Below, one piece after another: positions 25,678-34,889 of a stretch of DNA of 64,000 nt. The translations under genes and the position numbers were made by a program. How positions within the stretch are numbered: the stretch's first letter is position 1; every line of letters begins with the position of its first letter. This stretch comes from Acidobacteriota bacterium. GTDB lineage: Bacteria; Acidobacteriota; Terriglobia; Acidiferrales; UBA7541. The stretch lies in contig QHYH01000137.1 in the NCBI GenBank assembly GCA_003223215.1, positions 1 to 64,000 on the forward strand. The letters run 5' to 3'. The notes below the pieces were generated by a model that saw nothing but the letters and a program-made list of their open reading frames with translations, searched no databases and was not told the DNA's origin.

Positions 25678-28485
25678 ATGAGTACCACAGCAAAAGCACC
25701 AGCTGCTCGAGTGGACCAGTTCTTTACCGTTGCAGAGGCGCGCTTCGACCGTTGGCGCTCCCTGCTCCAAGCGGCACGCGTGTGGGAAGCTGCCGCAAAC
25801 CGGCAGCCTTCTGAAAAGGAAAAGCAACAGGAGGCGACTTCGGCGTCCTTTCAGGAACTACGCCAATGGGAGGATTTTTTTGCCTATCCCGGGGAAGCGC
25901 TGCTGAGAACACTTGGCGAACGCATTACCTCGGGTGATGCGACGGGAACTGCCCATTTGGCACAGTCCATCAGTACCGCCCTTCTCACACACTCCTACCG
26001 CACCAATCTCGCCGATTGGGAAGGCGAGAAACAGTCGGCAATAAGTTTGACTGATCGTGTGCCCGGGGCTGGCGGAGAGACACAGTACCGCCCTTATTTT
26101 GAAGTATTGATGGTAAGTCCTGCTCGCGCCGCAACATGGTCGGACTTGGCTCAAGAACTGCGGAAATTGCGTAGACCTCAGGACAAGTTCATCTACGAAC
26201 CGGTCTTTGTCGGCGATTTCGAAGATGCTGTTCTGGGGGCCATTCTCAACGGCAGCATAGAGGCAGTTATCATCTATGAAGGTATTTCTTTTGCTTCTTC
26301 ACACTACAGTCCGGTTTTGCGCGAGTTTCTAACGGCACATCTGGCAGCCAGTAATATCGATAAGGATACCGGGGAATATTCTTTGGCCCTTGCCCAGGGA
26401 CTGAAGCAGCTGCGTCCCGAGCTCGACATTTACTTCCTGAGTGACCGGCAACCCGAGAAGCTTGCAGGTGACACCGGCGGGGCCTGCATCCGGCGCGTGT
26501 TTTATCAAGTTGAGGAGCCTCTCGAATTGCATCTGAGCATCCTCGATGGTATCGCCGACAGGTACGACACTCCCTATTTCGATAACTTGCAGAAATATGC
26601 GCAACGCCCCATAGGCACGTTTCACGCTTTGCCCGTCGCGAGAGGTAAATCCATCTTCAAGTCGAATTGGATTCGGGACATGGGCCAGTTTTACGGATTA
26701 AACCTCTTCCTTGCGGAGTCCTCCGCGACTACAGGTGGTCTCGACAGCCTGCTGGAGCCCACGGGAAACATCAAACTTGCTCAGGATAAGGCAGCACGCG
26801 CATTTGGAGCGGACCGCGTGTTTTTCGTCACGAATGGCACTTCGACATCCAACAAGATGGTCGAACAGGCGCTGCTGGCCCCTGGCGATATCATGCTGGT
26901 CGACCGCAATTGTCACAAGTCCCACCACTACGGAGCTGTACTCTCCGGTGCGCTTCCCCTCTACGTAGAAGCTTATCCCCTTACGCAATACTCTATGTAT
27001 GGAGCGGTCCCGCTGCGCACTATCAAGAAAGCCCTGCTCGATCTGAAGGCCGAAGGAAAGCTGGATCGCGCGCGTCTTTTGGTACTTACCAATTGCACGT
27101 TTGATGGGCACATCTATAACGTTGAGCGGGTCATGGAGGAGTGTCTGGCGATTAAGCCCGACCTCATTTTCCTCTGGGACGAGGCATGGTTTGGATTTGC
27201 AAGGTGGAGCCCTTTCTACCGCAGGCGCACGGCGATGGGCGCCGCCGCTATTTTAGAGCGAAAGTTTAAGGACCCAGCGTACCGTGAGGCGTATCTAAAG
27301 CAGCAAAAGAAACTCGGGACCGATCCCAGCGATAAAGAGATTTTGGAGACTCGCCTGCTTGCCAACCCCGACAAAGTTCGCCTGCGCGTCTATCAGACGA
27401 ACTCAACACACAAGTCCATGTCCAGCTTACGACAAGGCTCGATGGTGCTTGTGAAAGATCCGGATTACCACACCGTCGAGGAACAATTTCACGAAGCCGT
27501 CTTTACCCACGCATCTACTTCGCCCAACTTGCAGATCATTGCTTCTCTGGACGTTGCCAGGCGACAGATGGAGCTGGAGGGCTATGAACTGGTCAATCGC
27601 GCCATTCAACTAGCGCTGGATGTGAGGCGCGAAGTGAACTCTCACCCACTAATCTCGAAATATTTTCGTGTGCTTGGTGCGGACGAAATGATCCCAAGCG
27701 AATTCCGAAATTCAGGGTTTGTTGACTACCTGACGCCGGGAGTGACCTGGGGGACGGCGGTAAATGCGCTGAGAGAGGATGAATTTGCCCTCGACGTAAC
27801 ACGTCTGACGCTTGTCTGCGGTTCCGCGGGATTTGACGGCACGCAGTTCAAGAATATGCTTGCGGCCGATTACGACATCCAGCTTAACAAGACATCGCGA
27901 AATAGCGTTCTGTTGCAGACAAACATCAACAATACGCGGAGCGATATCGCTCAGCTCATTAAAGTGCTCGTCGAGATTTCGCAGGGGATCGAAAAGAAAC
28001 TCGCGGACGGAGGCAGCGCAGGGCAGCAAACCTTTGCGGCACGGGTGAAGTCCCTCATGACGGACGTGCCGAACCTTCCGAACTTCACCTCTTTCTTCAA
28101 TCGCTTCCGTCAAGACCCTTCTAGCATGACGGGCGAAGGAGACATGCGCTCCGCATTCTTCGCAGCCTATCGCGAACAACAATGCGAGCACTTGAAGCTC
28201 TTCAGCCCGGAGATCGATAAACGTTTGAAGGACGGCCCCGAGCTGGTTTCCGCGAATTTCGTGATCCCGTACCCGCCTGGATTTCCAATTATGGTTCCCG
28301 GCCAAGTCATCGACGCAGAAACCATTGAGTTTATGCGCAAACTGGATGTCAAGGAAATCCACGGTTACGCGGCAGCGCTTGGACTAAAGCTGTTAAATCC
28401 AGCCTTTTTAAGATCTGCAAAGCCGCCGAGTGACGATGTTACGCACGCGGCGAAGCCCCGGCGCCGCCGGAAAGGAGAAGAATAG
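25678..28485 (+). CDS. Orn/Lys/Arg-type PLP decarboxylase, long form
   Basis: Pyridoxal-phosphate enzyme of the inducible acid-resistance decarboxylase class (fold type I, AdiA/CadA/SpeF-like), which removes CO2 from a basic amino acid while consuming a cytoplasmic proton. 935 residues against about 715-755 for the classical enzymes. The extra length is largely an N-terminal 150-residue segment with helical, charged composition. Then a wing domain, then the PLP core: FFVTNGTSTSNKMV (cofactor phosphate), NCHKSHHY, LIFLWDEAWFGFARW (Asp under the pyridine ring) and Lys579 in NSTHKSMSSLRQ (Schiff base). The C-terminal domain ends in a basic tail PRRRRKG. GGAG lies seven bases before the ATG. Substrate (arginine, lysine or ornithine) cannot be settled. 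An AspT-like antiporter follows 217 bp later. Confidence 0.9.
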   Translation: MSTTAKAPAARVDQFFTVAEARFDRWRSLLQAARVWEAAANRQPSEKEKQQEATSASFQELRQWEDFFAYPGEALLRTLGERITSGDATGTAHLAQSISTALLTHSYRTNLADWEGEKQSAISLTDRVPGAGGETQYRPYFEVLMVSPARAATWSDLAQELRKLRRPQDKFIYEPVFVGDFEDAVLGAILNGSIEAVIIYEGISFASSHYSPVLREFLTAHLAASNIDKDTGEYSLALAQGLKQLRPELDIYFLSDRQPEKLAGDTGGACIRRVFYQVEEPLELHLSILDGIADRYDTPYFDNLQKYAQRPIGTFHALPVARGKSIFKSNWIRDMGQFYGLNLFLAESSATTGGLDSLLEPTGNIKLAQDKAARAFGADRVFFVTNGTSTSNKMVEQALLAPGDIMLVDRNCHKSHHYGAVLSGALPLYVEAYPLTQYSMYGAVPLRTIKKALLDLKAEGKLDRARLLVLTNCTFDGHIYNVERVMEECLAIKPDLIFLWDEAWFGFARWSPFYRRRTAMGAAAILERKFKDPAYREAYLKQQKKLGTDPSDKEILETRLLANPDKVRLRVYQTNSTHKSMSSLRQGSMVLVKDPDYHTVEEQFHEAVFTHASTSPNLQIIASLDVARRQMELEGYELVNRAIQLALDVRREVNSHPLISKYFRVLGADEMIPSEFRNSGFVDYLTPGVTWGTAVNALREDEFALDVTRLTLVCGSAGFDGTQFKNMLAADYDIQLNKTSRNSVLLQTNINNTRSDIAQLIKVLVEISQGIEKKLADGGSAGQQTFAARVKSLMTDVPNLPNFTSFFNRFRQDPSSMTGEGDMRSAFFAAYREQQCEHLKLFSPEIDKRLKDGPELVSANFVIPYPPGFPIMVPGQVIDAETIEFMRKLDVKEIHGYAAALGLKLLNPAFLRSAKPPSDDVTHAAKPRRRRKGEE

Positions 28486-28614
28486 TCTGGCTAGTTATTC
28501 CTGGGACAGTACACTAGTACTGAAATCGTAGCACCTCAAAGAATGAGTGTAGAGACCAACCTTTGGCCTATGCCGCGACTTGCCTTTGAATGCCTTCGTT
28601 TACCCCGGCGAGAC

Positions 28615-28630
28615 CTGTCAGCTCTGACAG
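28615..28630. promoter_or_regulatory. 16-bp operator-like inverted repeat, site 9
   Basis: Core CTGTCAGCTCTGACAG within the perfect 18-bp repeat CCTGTCAG-CT-CTGACAGG at 28614-28631. 73 bp before the first AspT-like gene, hence likely the promoter of the aspartate operon. No T-tract follows, so a terminator is less likely. Confidence 0.6.
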
Positions 28631-28702
28631 GTGATTTGAGTTCTTGCCGACCTTAATCTCCGTCTTGTTAACACAGGTCAGCGCCACAAAGCATGGAGGT
28701 AA

Positions 28703-30472
28703 ATGATGGGCATGGCATCGTGGATCGCAGCAACTCTCCGACAATACCCGGAGATCGCCATTTTCTTGACCCTCGCTCTTGGGTACTACTTTGGCAAATT
28801 TACCTTCAAAGGAATTGGCTTGGGTTCGGTCACCGCCACGCTTCTGGCCGGCGTGCTCATCGGACAGCTTGGCATCACCATCTCGGCACCGCTGAAGGCC
28901 ACCGTCTTCCTCTTGTTTCTGTTTGCCGTCGGCTACGGCGTCGGGCCGCAGTTTGTCCGCGGTGTCGCCAAAGACGGCCTTCCACAGGCGCTGTTTTCGG
29001 TGGTCCAGTGTGTGCTGTGCCTGTTAGTCCCGGTAGTAATCGCCAAGTTTGCCGGCTACGACCTGGGCTACGCTGCGGGACTTTACTCAGGCTCACAGAC
29101 AATCTCCGCTGCGTTGGGCCTCTCAACGGACGCGATCAATCGACTGGGCTTGGCCGCCGCCGACGCCAAACGCTTGATCGACTCCATGCCGATCGCTTAC
29201 GCCGTGACCTACATGTTCGGCACCGTTGGCTCCGCGATCGTGATCGCTCTGGTCGGCCCTGCATTGCTTCGTATTGACCTCGTTGCTGCCTGCAAGGAAT
29301 ACGAAGAGAAGCAAGGCGGGAAAAAGGAAGTCGGCGGGGCCGGCACGGCCTGGCACCGCTGGGAAATGCGAGCATTCCGTGTGCCGCCTGGAGCCAGAGT
29401 TATCGGTCTCCGCGCTATCGAGGCGGAGGCCATGGTCCCCAATGCGCGCGTTTTTGTCCAACGCCTGCGTCGTGACGGGGTCATTGAGGAAGCGACCGCA
29501 GACACCGTATTGCGTGAGGGCGACGTTGTGGCCATCGCAGGTTCTCGTGAGGCACTCGTGAGCATCATTGGCGAACGCGCGAAGGTGGCGGCTGTCGCTG
29601 GTTCGCGCGACTCGCTCACGAAAGCCGCCAGTGAAGTCTCGATCGAGGTCGACGATCCCGAACTGCTCAGCGTTCCGGTGGAAGGCGTCGACGTTTACGT
29701 AACCAATAAAGAGGTTGATGGTAAGACCCTTGCTGAGCTCGCTCAGCGACCCGGCTCACGCGGCGTTTTTCTGCGGAGGATCACACGCGGCGCAACCGCC
29801 ACGACAATCCCCATCCTCCCTAACACGCAGATTTATCGTGGGGACATAGTTACTCTCGTTGGGCGCACACAAGATATCGCCGCTGCGTCCAAAATGCTCG
29901 GGGTTATGGACCGGCCGACCGATATCGCCGATGTCGCGTTCATCGGCGGAGCAATCACACTGGGCGCCCTGGTCGGCGCCTTGGTCTTGAAAGTCAGCGG
30001 CGTACCGCTGACACTTTCAACCGCGGGCGGCGCGCTTATCGCGGGCCTCGTCTTTGGCTGGCTGCGTTCGGTGCGCCCACTGTTCGGACGGATTCCTTCT
30101 CCCACCGTCTGGTTCATGAATTCGGTTGGCCTCAACATTTTCATCGCCGTTGTCGGAATCTCGGCAGGCCCTGGCTTCGTTAACGGACTCAAAACCCAGG
30201 GCATCGGGCTGTTTCTCTGGGGCGCTGTCGCGACCACCCTGCCCCTCGTCTTTGGCATGTTCATCGGCAAGTACCTCTTCCGGTTCCACGACGCAATTCT
30301 GCTCGGCATCCTCTCCGGCGCGCGGACAACGACGGCTTCGCTCGGCTTGGTTTGCGATCGAGCCCAAAGTCAGATTCCCGCGCTCGGATACACGGTGACC
30401 TACGCCGTCGGCAACACTCTGCTCACCATCTGGGGCATGGTCCTCATCATGGTGCTTGCGAGAGGCCAGTAA
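28703..30472 (+). CDS. AspT/YidE-type amino-acid antiporter (first copy)
   Basis: Inner-membrane transporter of the aspartate:alanine exchanger family (TC 2.A.81), 589 residues. Layout is the family standard: a first half of five or so helices ([36 protein letters not shown]), two cytoplasmic TrkA-C/RCK-C-like domains (about 215-300 and 310-400), then a second half of helices ([53 protein letters not shown]). The repeated GxGxGP.F motif and SG.RT.T..LG substrate region are present. GGAGGT lies just ahead of the clustered ATGs at 28703, 28706 and 28712, so the exact start is uncertain. Leads an operon with aspartate decarboxylase 12 bp downstream. It may exchange aspartate for alanine or serve the upstream decarboxylase. 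Confidence 0.9.
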   Translation: MMGMASWIAATLRQYPEIAIFLTLALGYYFGKFTFKGIGLGSVTATLLAGVLIGQLGITISAPLKATVFLLFLFAVGYGVGPQFVRGVAKDGLPQALFSVVQCVLCLLVPVVIAKFAGYDLGYAAGLYSGSQTISAALGLSTDAINRLGLAAADAKRLIDSMPIAYAVTYMFGTVGSAIVIALVGPALLRIDLVAACKEYEEKQGGKKEVGGAGTAWHRWEMRAFRVPPGARVIGLRAIEAEAMVPNARVFVQRLRRDGVIEEATADTVLREGDVVAIAGSREALVSIIGERAKVAAVAGSRDSLTKAASEVSIEVDDPELLSVPVEGVDVYVTNKEVDGKTLAELAQRPGSRGVFLRRITRGATATTIPILPNTQIYRGDIVTLVGRTQDIAAASKMLGVMDRPTDIADVAFIGGAITLGALVGALVLKVSGVPLTLSTAGGALIAGLVFGWLRSVRPLFGRIPSPTVWFMNSVGLNIFIAVVGISAGPGFVNGLKTQGIGLFLWGAVATTLPLVFGMFIGKYLFRFHDAILLGILSGARTTTASLGLVCDRAQSQIPALGYTVTYAVGNTLLTIWGMVLIMVLARGQ

Positions 30473-30484
30473 AAGGAGATAACC

Positions 30485-32125
30485 ATGGACGTATTGGAGC
30501 TTCGGAACTTTGAAACGCTAAGCCCATTCGAGATTAAGGACGAGCTCATTAAGCTCGCTAAGAAGACTTCCCGCACGACGCAATCGGCATTCCTCAACGC
30601 CGGCCGCGGCAACCCCAACTGGATTGCCACGACTCCGCGCGAGGGTTATTTCCTGCTTGGTCAGTTTGCCATCACCGAGAGCAAGCGCGTGATGGAACAT
30701 CCCGCCGGTATCGGCGGGATGCCCCGCGCGCAGGGCATCGCGGGCCGTTTGGAGGCCTGGCTCGCCAAACACTCCGATATGCCCGGGGCGTCGTTTCTTT
30801 CGCAGATGGTCGCGTTTACGGTAAAAAAATTCGCGTTCGAGCCGGACGCCTTCGTGCACGAACTCGTAGACTCTATCATTGGCGACAACTATCCGGTTCC
30901 CGACCGCATGCTGGTGCACAATGAACGCATCGCGCACGAGTACTTGATGTGGGCGATGTGCGGGAACCCGCGGCCCGCCGGCAAATTCGACCTCTACGCG
31001 ACCGAGGGCGGGACAGCCGCGATGTGCTACATCTTTAAGTCCCTGAAAGCCAACCGTCTGCTACGTCCCGGAGACACGATCGCCTTAGGAACACCGATCT
31101 TCACGCCCTACATCGAAATGCCTCATCTCGAGGACTACGCCCTCAACGTGGTCAATGTCCACGCTCCTCAGGAAAATCGCTTCCAGTTTACGGATACGGA
31201 ACTCAAAAAGCTGGAAGACGCTAAGATCAAGGCGTTCTTCATCGTGAATCCGGGCAACCCGACGGGCGTCGCGCTGAGCAAAGAGACGATCGGCAAGATC
31301 GCGAATTTGGTAAAGACCAAGCGTCCCGATCTGATGCTGCTGACCGACGACGTTTATGGAACCTTCGTCCCGGACTTTCGCTCCTTGCTCGGCGAACTGC
31401 CGTACAACACGATCGGCGTGTACTCCTATTCAAAATATTTCGGGGCCACCGGATGGCGGCTGGGCCTCATTGCCGTGCACGAAGAGAATCTCTTCGACCG
31501 GTTGATCACGAAGCTGCCAGATGCCGATCTCAAGGCACTCGACAAACGCTACGGCGCGCTGACTCTCGAGCCGCGCAAGATCAAGTTCATTGACCGCATT
31601 GTCGCCGACAGCCGGGATGTGGCCCTCAACCACACCTCGGGGCTTTCCCTGCCCCAGCAGGTCATGATGAGCCTGTTCTCTCTTGCCGAGATGATGGATG
31701 GAGCCAAGCTTTATCAAAAGGCCTGCATGGACATTGTGCAGCGGCGTGCCAAGGCAATGATCGAAGGCTTAGGCATTGAGCTTTCCCCCAACCCACTGTA
31801 CGACGCCTATTACGGTTTGATTGACTTCGAGTTCTTTGCCCGTAAGAGGATTGGGGAGGAAGCCGTCGAGTACCTCAAGAAGAACGTGCATCCGCTCGAC
31901 CTGGCGTTTCGTTTGGCCGACGATCACGGAATCGTGCTTTTGAATGGCGGCGGCTTCGACGCGCCAGACTGGTCCCTGCGCGTGTCCCTCGCGAATTTGG
32001 ACGACGAGGTCTATGAAGAAATAGGGCGCGGGGTTCGCTCGATTGCGCGCGGCTACCGGGATGCCTTCGAGGCTTCGAAGCACGACGGGAAACCCGAAAA
32101 GTCGCAAAAAGCGGCGGGGCGATAG
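30485..32125 (+). CDS. asdA: Aspartate 4-decarboxylase (bifunctional aspartate aminotransferase)
   Basis: PLP enzyme converting L-aspartate to L-alanine plus CO2 (EC 4.1.1.12), with aminotransferase side activity. The whole length (546 residues) matches the family: start FETLSPFEIKDELI, FLNAGRGNPNW near 37, WLAKH, EGGTAAMCYIF cofactor region, FIVNPGNPTG and the Schiff-base Lys317 in YSYSKYFGATGWRLG. It makes dodecameric enzymes in studied species. AGGAG sits seven bases before the ATG and only 12 bp separate it from the antiporter gene, so they are co-transcribed. Together with the flanking AspT antiporters it forms a proton-motive decarboxylation cycle: aspartate in, alanine out, one proton consumed per turn. 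Strong call. Confidence 0.95.
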   Translation: MDVLELRNFETLSPFEIKDELIKLAKKTSRTTQSAFLNAGRGNPNWIATTPREGYFLLGQFAITESKRVMEHPAGIGGMPRAQGIAGRLEAWLAKHSDMPGASFLSQMVAFTVKKFAFEPDAFVHELVDSIIGDNYPVPDRMLVHNERIAHEYLMWAMCGNPRPAGKFDLYATEGGTAAMCYIFKSLKANRLLRPGDTIALGTPIFTPYIEMPHLEDYALNVVNVHAPQENRFQFTDTELKKLEDAKIKAFFIVNPGNPTGVALSKETIGKIANLVKTKRPDLMLLTDDVYGTFVPDFRSLLGELPYNTIGVYSYSKYFGATGWRLGLIAVHEENLFDRLITKLPDADLKALDKRYGALTLEPRKIKFIDRIVADSRDVALNHTSGLSLPQQVMMSLFSLAEMMDGAKLYQKACMDIVQRRAKAMIEGLGIELSPNPLYDAYYGLIDFEFFARKRIGEEAVEYLKKNVHPLDLAFRLADDHGIVLLNGGGFDAPDWSLRVSLANLDDEVYEEIGRGVRSIARGYRDAFEASKHDGKPEKSQKAAGR

Positions 32126-32216
32126 CTCGTCGGCGATTCCGCTTGGCAATCTTCGGCGAACAAGTATTCCCCGTTCAGCCGGGGTTCTCTTGGGCCACAT
32201 GCCTGAGCGCAGGGAA

Positions 32217-32282
32217 CTTCTTTGGGCTCTGGACGGTCGCACATCTTGGATCCGTTGAACGGTCCAGAGCCGCGCAAAGAAG
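32217..32282 (+). promoter_or_regulatory. Leader hairpin that could hide the aspT ribosome-binding site
   Basis: The left arm 32217-32234 (CTTCTTTG then GGCTCTGGAC) pairs with the right arm 32262-32282 (GTCCAGAGCC, a three-base bulge GCG, then CAAAGAAG). That is 18 base pairs with a 27-nt loop. The right arm includes part of GAAGGA at 32279-32284, the Shine-Dalgarno site of the second AspT gene (ATG 32292). Sits in the 166-bp gap inside the operon. Fits a translational switch, or an RNA-processing or attenuation element. Confidence 0.55.
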
Positions 32283-32291
32283 GAACGGCAC

Positions 32292-33983
32292 ATGAAATCG
32301 CTTGCGACCGTCTTCACCAAATATCCGGAAATGGCCGTTTATCTGGCAATTGGCATCGGATATTTCATCGGGAAGCTCAAGTTTCACGGTGTGGGGTTTG
32401 GAGTTGTGACCGGTTCGCTGTTGGGCGGCGTTTTTATTGGAAATTTCTTTCATGTGCCCGTATCCGATCAAGCGAAGGCGATGCTGTTCCTGTTGTTTCT
32501 TTTCGGGATCGGCTATTCGGTCGGACCCGGTTTTTTCCAGAATCTGAAAGGCGATGGGTGGCGATGGGTTCTCCTCGGTGTGTTTGTGCCCGTTGTTGGT
32601 CTTTTCGCAGCTTACGTCGTCGCCCGCTTCTTGAAACTGGATCCCGGCTACGCCGCTGGCTTGTTATCCGGCTCATTGACCGAATCTCCGGTAATCGGAA
32701 CTGCGGGTGAAGCTATCCGTGCCTTGTCCGTTTCAGATGATCAGAAGCAGCAATGGATCTCGCACATCGCGGTCGCCGATGCAATTTGCTACATTTTCGG
32801 AACTCTGGGCGTGATCCTGGTGTGCAGCAGCTTCGGACCGAAACTCCTGGGGATAGACCTGCGGGCCGAATCAAAGAAAGTGGAAGACGCTTTGGGCATT
32901 AAGCACACCAAACTTGGCGTGTCCTCTGCGTGGCAACCTATCAGCTTTCGAGCGTACACCATTCCGCCGAATGGGCAGGTGGCCGGGAAAACCATCGCTG
33001 AAGCCGAAAGATCAGTGTCCGGCGCACGTCTCTTTGTCGAACGCATTCGTCGCAGTGGCGAGATCTTCTCCCCGGTTTCGACCACCGTGCTGGAGGCAGG
33101 CGACACGGTTGCCGTTCTTGGAAGGACCGAGGCGTTAATCAATCTGCTTGGTCCTTCCTCCATCGAGGCGACGGATCCAGAATTGCTGGACATTCCCGTG
33201 GCTTCCTTTGGGCTTTATGTCACGAGCGACCGCTTCGCGGGGAAAACTCTCCGCGCGATCAACGAAAACACCGATGAAGCGCGCGGCGTTTTGATTCGTC
33301 GCATCACTCGAGGCGAGCAATCGATTCCCATTGGCCCGGGCACCGTCGTTCAGCGCGGCGATACGCTTGAAGTATCCGGTCCCCAGGCCGCCGTCGAACG
33401 ACTTGCGCCCCTGGTTGGCAGAATGATTCATCCCACGGAAGATACCGATTTTATTGTCCTCGGAACAGCAATATTTCTCGGCGTTTTGTTTGGTGCCGTC
33501 GTCACGATACCGCTGGGCCATCTAAGGATCACTCTCGGGACCAGTGTGGGTACGTTGCTCGCCGGTGTAATGGTCGGCTGGCTGCGATCGGTGAAACCAT
33601 GGTTCGGCAAAATACCCGATGGTGCGATTCATTTCATGAAAGACATAGGCTTGGCGGCATTCGTGGCCATGGTGGGGCTCAAGGCTGGCCCGATTTTCAT
33701 CACGGCTGTGCGACAATACGGCTACATTCTCTTCCTGGGGGGCATTGTGGTGACGCTCACGCCCCTGATTTCTGGCCTCTTTTTTGGCCGCTACGTTGTG
33801 AGGCTAAACCCGGTACTGCTGCTCGGTGGACTCGCGGGCGCTCAAACCATGATAGCTGGCGTCGCCGCCGTGCAAGAGAAGTCAGACAGCCCGGTTGCCA
33901 CGCTGGGTTATTCCTACACCGTTGCGTTCGGACATATCCTGCTCACAACGTGGGGCACCATCATCGTCGCTTTAATGACTTAG
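32292..33983 (+). CDS. aspT: Aspartate:alanine antiporter AspT-type (second copy)
   Basis: 563 residues, same family and layout as the first copy: MAVYLAIGIGYFIGKL first helix, LFLLFLFGIGYSVGPGFFQN, two TrkA-C-like cytoplasmic domains (about 210-290 and 300-375), then the second membrane half with GLAAFVAMVGLKAGPIFI and LLLGGLAGAQTMIAG. The second copy differs from the first in the substrate-region motif (GAQTMIAG against [10 protein letters not shown]), suggesting different exchange partners. In lactic acid bacteria aspD-aspT is a two-gene acid/energy operon; here the decarboxylase is flanked by an antiporter on each side. A strong hairpin covers its ribosome site. Which copy is the true aspartate:alanine exchanger cannot be read from sequence. 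Confidence 0.9.
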   Translation: MKSLATVFTKYPEMAVYLAIGIGYFIGKLKFHGVGFGVVTGSLLGGVFIGNFFHVPVSDQAKAMLFLLFLFGIGYSVGPGFFQNLKGDGWRWVLLGVFVPVVGLFAAYVVARFLKLDPGYAAGLLSGSLTESPVIGTAGEAIRALSVSDDQKQQWISHIAVADAICYIFGTLGVILVCSSFGPKLLGIDLRAESKKVEDALGIKHTKLGVSSAWQPISFRAYTIPPNGQVAGKTIAEAERSVSGARLFVERIRRSGEIFSPVSTTVLEAGDTVAVLGRTEALINLLGPSSIEATDPELLDIPVASFGLYVTSDRFAGKTLRAINENTDEARGVLIRRITRGEQSIPIGPGTVVQRGDTLEVSGPQAAVERLAPLVGRMIHPTEDTDFIVLGTAIFLGVLFGAVVTIPLGHLRITLGTSVGTLLAGVMVGWLRSVKPWFGKIPDGAIHFMKDIGLAAFVAMVGLKAGPIFITAVRQYGYILFLGGIVVTLTPLISGLFFGRYVVRLNPVLLLGGLAGAQTMIAGVAAVQEKSDSPVATLGYSYTVAFGHILLTTWGTIIVALMT

Positions 33984-33998
33984 GCCGAGCGAGGGTAA

Positions 33999-34739
33999 AT
34001 GGCAGATTCCCAGACGTGGAACGAAGTCGATCAGAAAGACTCTCGAAAGCCCCTTTTACTCGGGAGCAGGATCGCCCTTTTTCTCGCGCTCGCGTTTTTC
34101 TCAACCCTGCCGGTTCTCGTTAAGCTATTCGCTGCTCCGCAGAATCGGACACTCGTTCTCACCGGACATCCTGGAGAGCTGACCGTAATGGAAATGGGCG
34201 GGCGCTACTATGTCGATATCGAAGCATTGACGCGGGTGGCGAATGGTTCAATCAGTTTTAAAGGAAATCAAATGGTATTGAGCCTGTCGCCGCCGACCGC
34301 AAATACTCCGGCAACCAATTCGGAGGCGAGTCCATCAACCACGCCTGGATTCTCCAAAGATTTCCTTAAGGCAGGGATCGAGGAGATGTCCGTAATCAGG
34401 GAGTGGCGGATTGCCCTGATAAATGCCATTCGCCAGGGATATCCAGTGACGGAAGATTGGGTCGCAAGCTTTCGTGGGCAGGCGCAACAGAACCTCCGGC
34501 TGGTTTCCGTAGCCGCCTCAACCGACGCGGACCGAAACGGTCTGCGATTGCTGAACAATGAATTCAACAACATGAAGCAGTTGAGCAATAGATTTGTGGA
34601 AGCAAATAGGTCGCGCACCTATGTTTCACCCGATGCCCTGGACAATGACCCCTTAGACCAGAAAATTCTGAGCTGCGCTCACTCCCTGGCGGCCATGGCG
34701 GCAAACAACCAGTTCGTGGACGACGGCACCTGCCAATGA
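33999..34739 (+). CDS. Membrane-anchored protein of unknown function, last gene of the asp operon
   Basis: 246 residues. A short charged cytoplasmic N-terminus, one membrane helix (IALFLALAFFSTLPVLVKLF, about 28-47), then an extracytoplasmic part. Residues 50-98 resemble the stalk/copper-amine-oxidase-N-like fold (TLVLTGHPGELTVMEMGGR, YYVDIEALTRVANGSISFKG). A Thr/Pro/Ser linker follows, then a helical domain of about 120 residues with LKAGIEEMSVIREWR. It begins 15 bp after the antiporter with GAGGG ahead of the ATG, so it is co-transcribed. Similar proteins occur in Acidobacteriota; no function is known to me. A role as an accessory factor of the antiporter is a guess from position. Confidence 0.7.
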   Translation: MADSQTWNEVDQKDSRKPLLLGSRIALFLALAFFSTLPVLVKLFAAPQNRTLVLTGHPGELTVMEMGGRYYVDIEALTRVANGSISFKGNQMVLSLSPPTANTPATNSEASPSTTPGFSKDFLKAGIEEMSVIREWRIALINAIRQGYPVTEDWVASFRGQAQQNLRLVSVAASTDADRNGLRLLNNEFNNMKQLSNRFVEANRSRTYVSPDALDNDPLDQKILSCAHSLAAMAANNQFVDDGTCQ

Positions 34740-34889
34740 TTTCCTGAAAGCGATCCGCGGTCGAGAAGAGTTCTGCTTTTGCCCCAGCCAAACGATGGTT
34801 TTTCGGACTCCGGTCAAGCGTTAGCCCGCAATAAAAAGGCAAAGCGAGGTACCAGCGGATCAGCGCATCTAGCGAACATTTCGTAGAAT

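Noticed and set aside
28614..28631. CCTGTCAG/CTGACAGG repeat as a terminator of the decarboxylase gene
   Set aside because: No T-tract, and the same repeat occurs in promoter regions lacking an upstream gene end.
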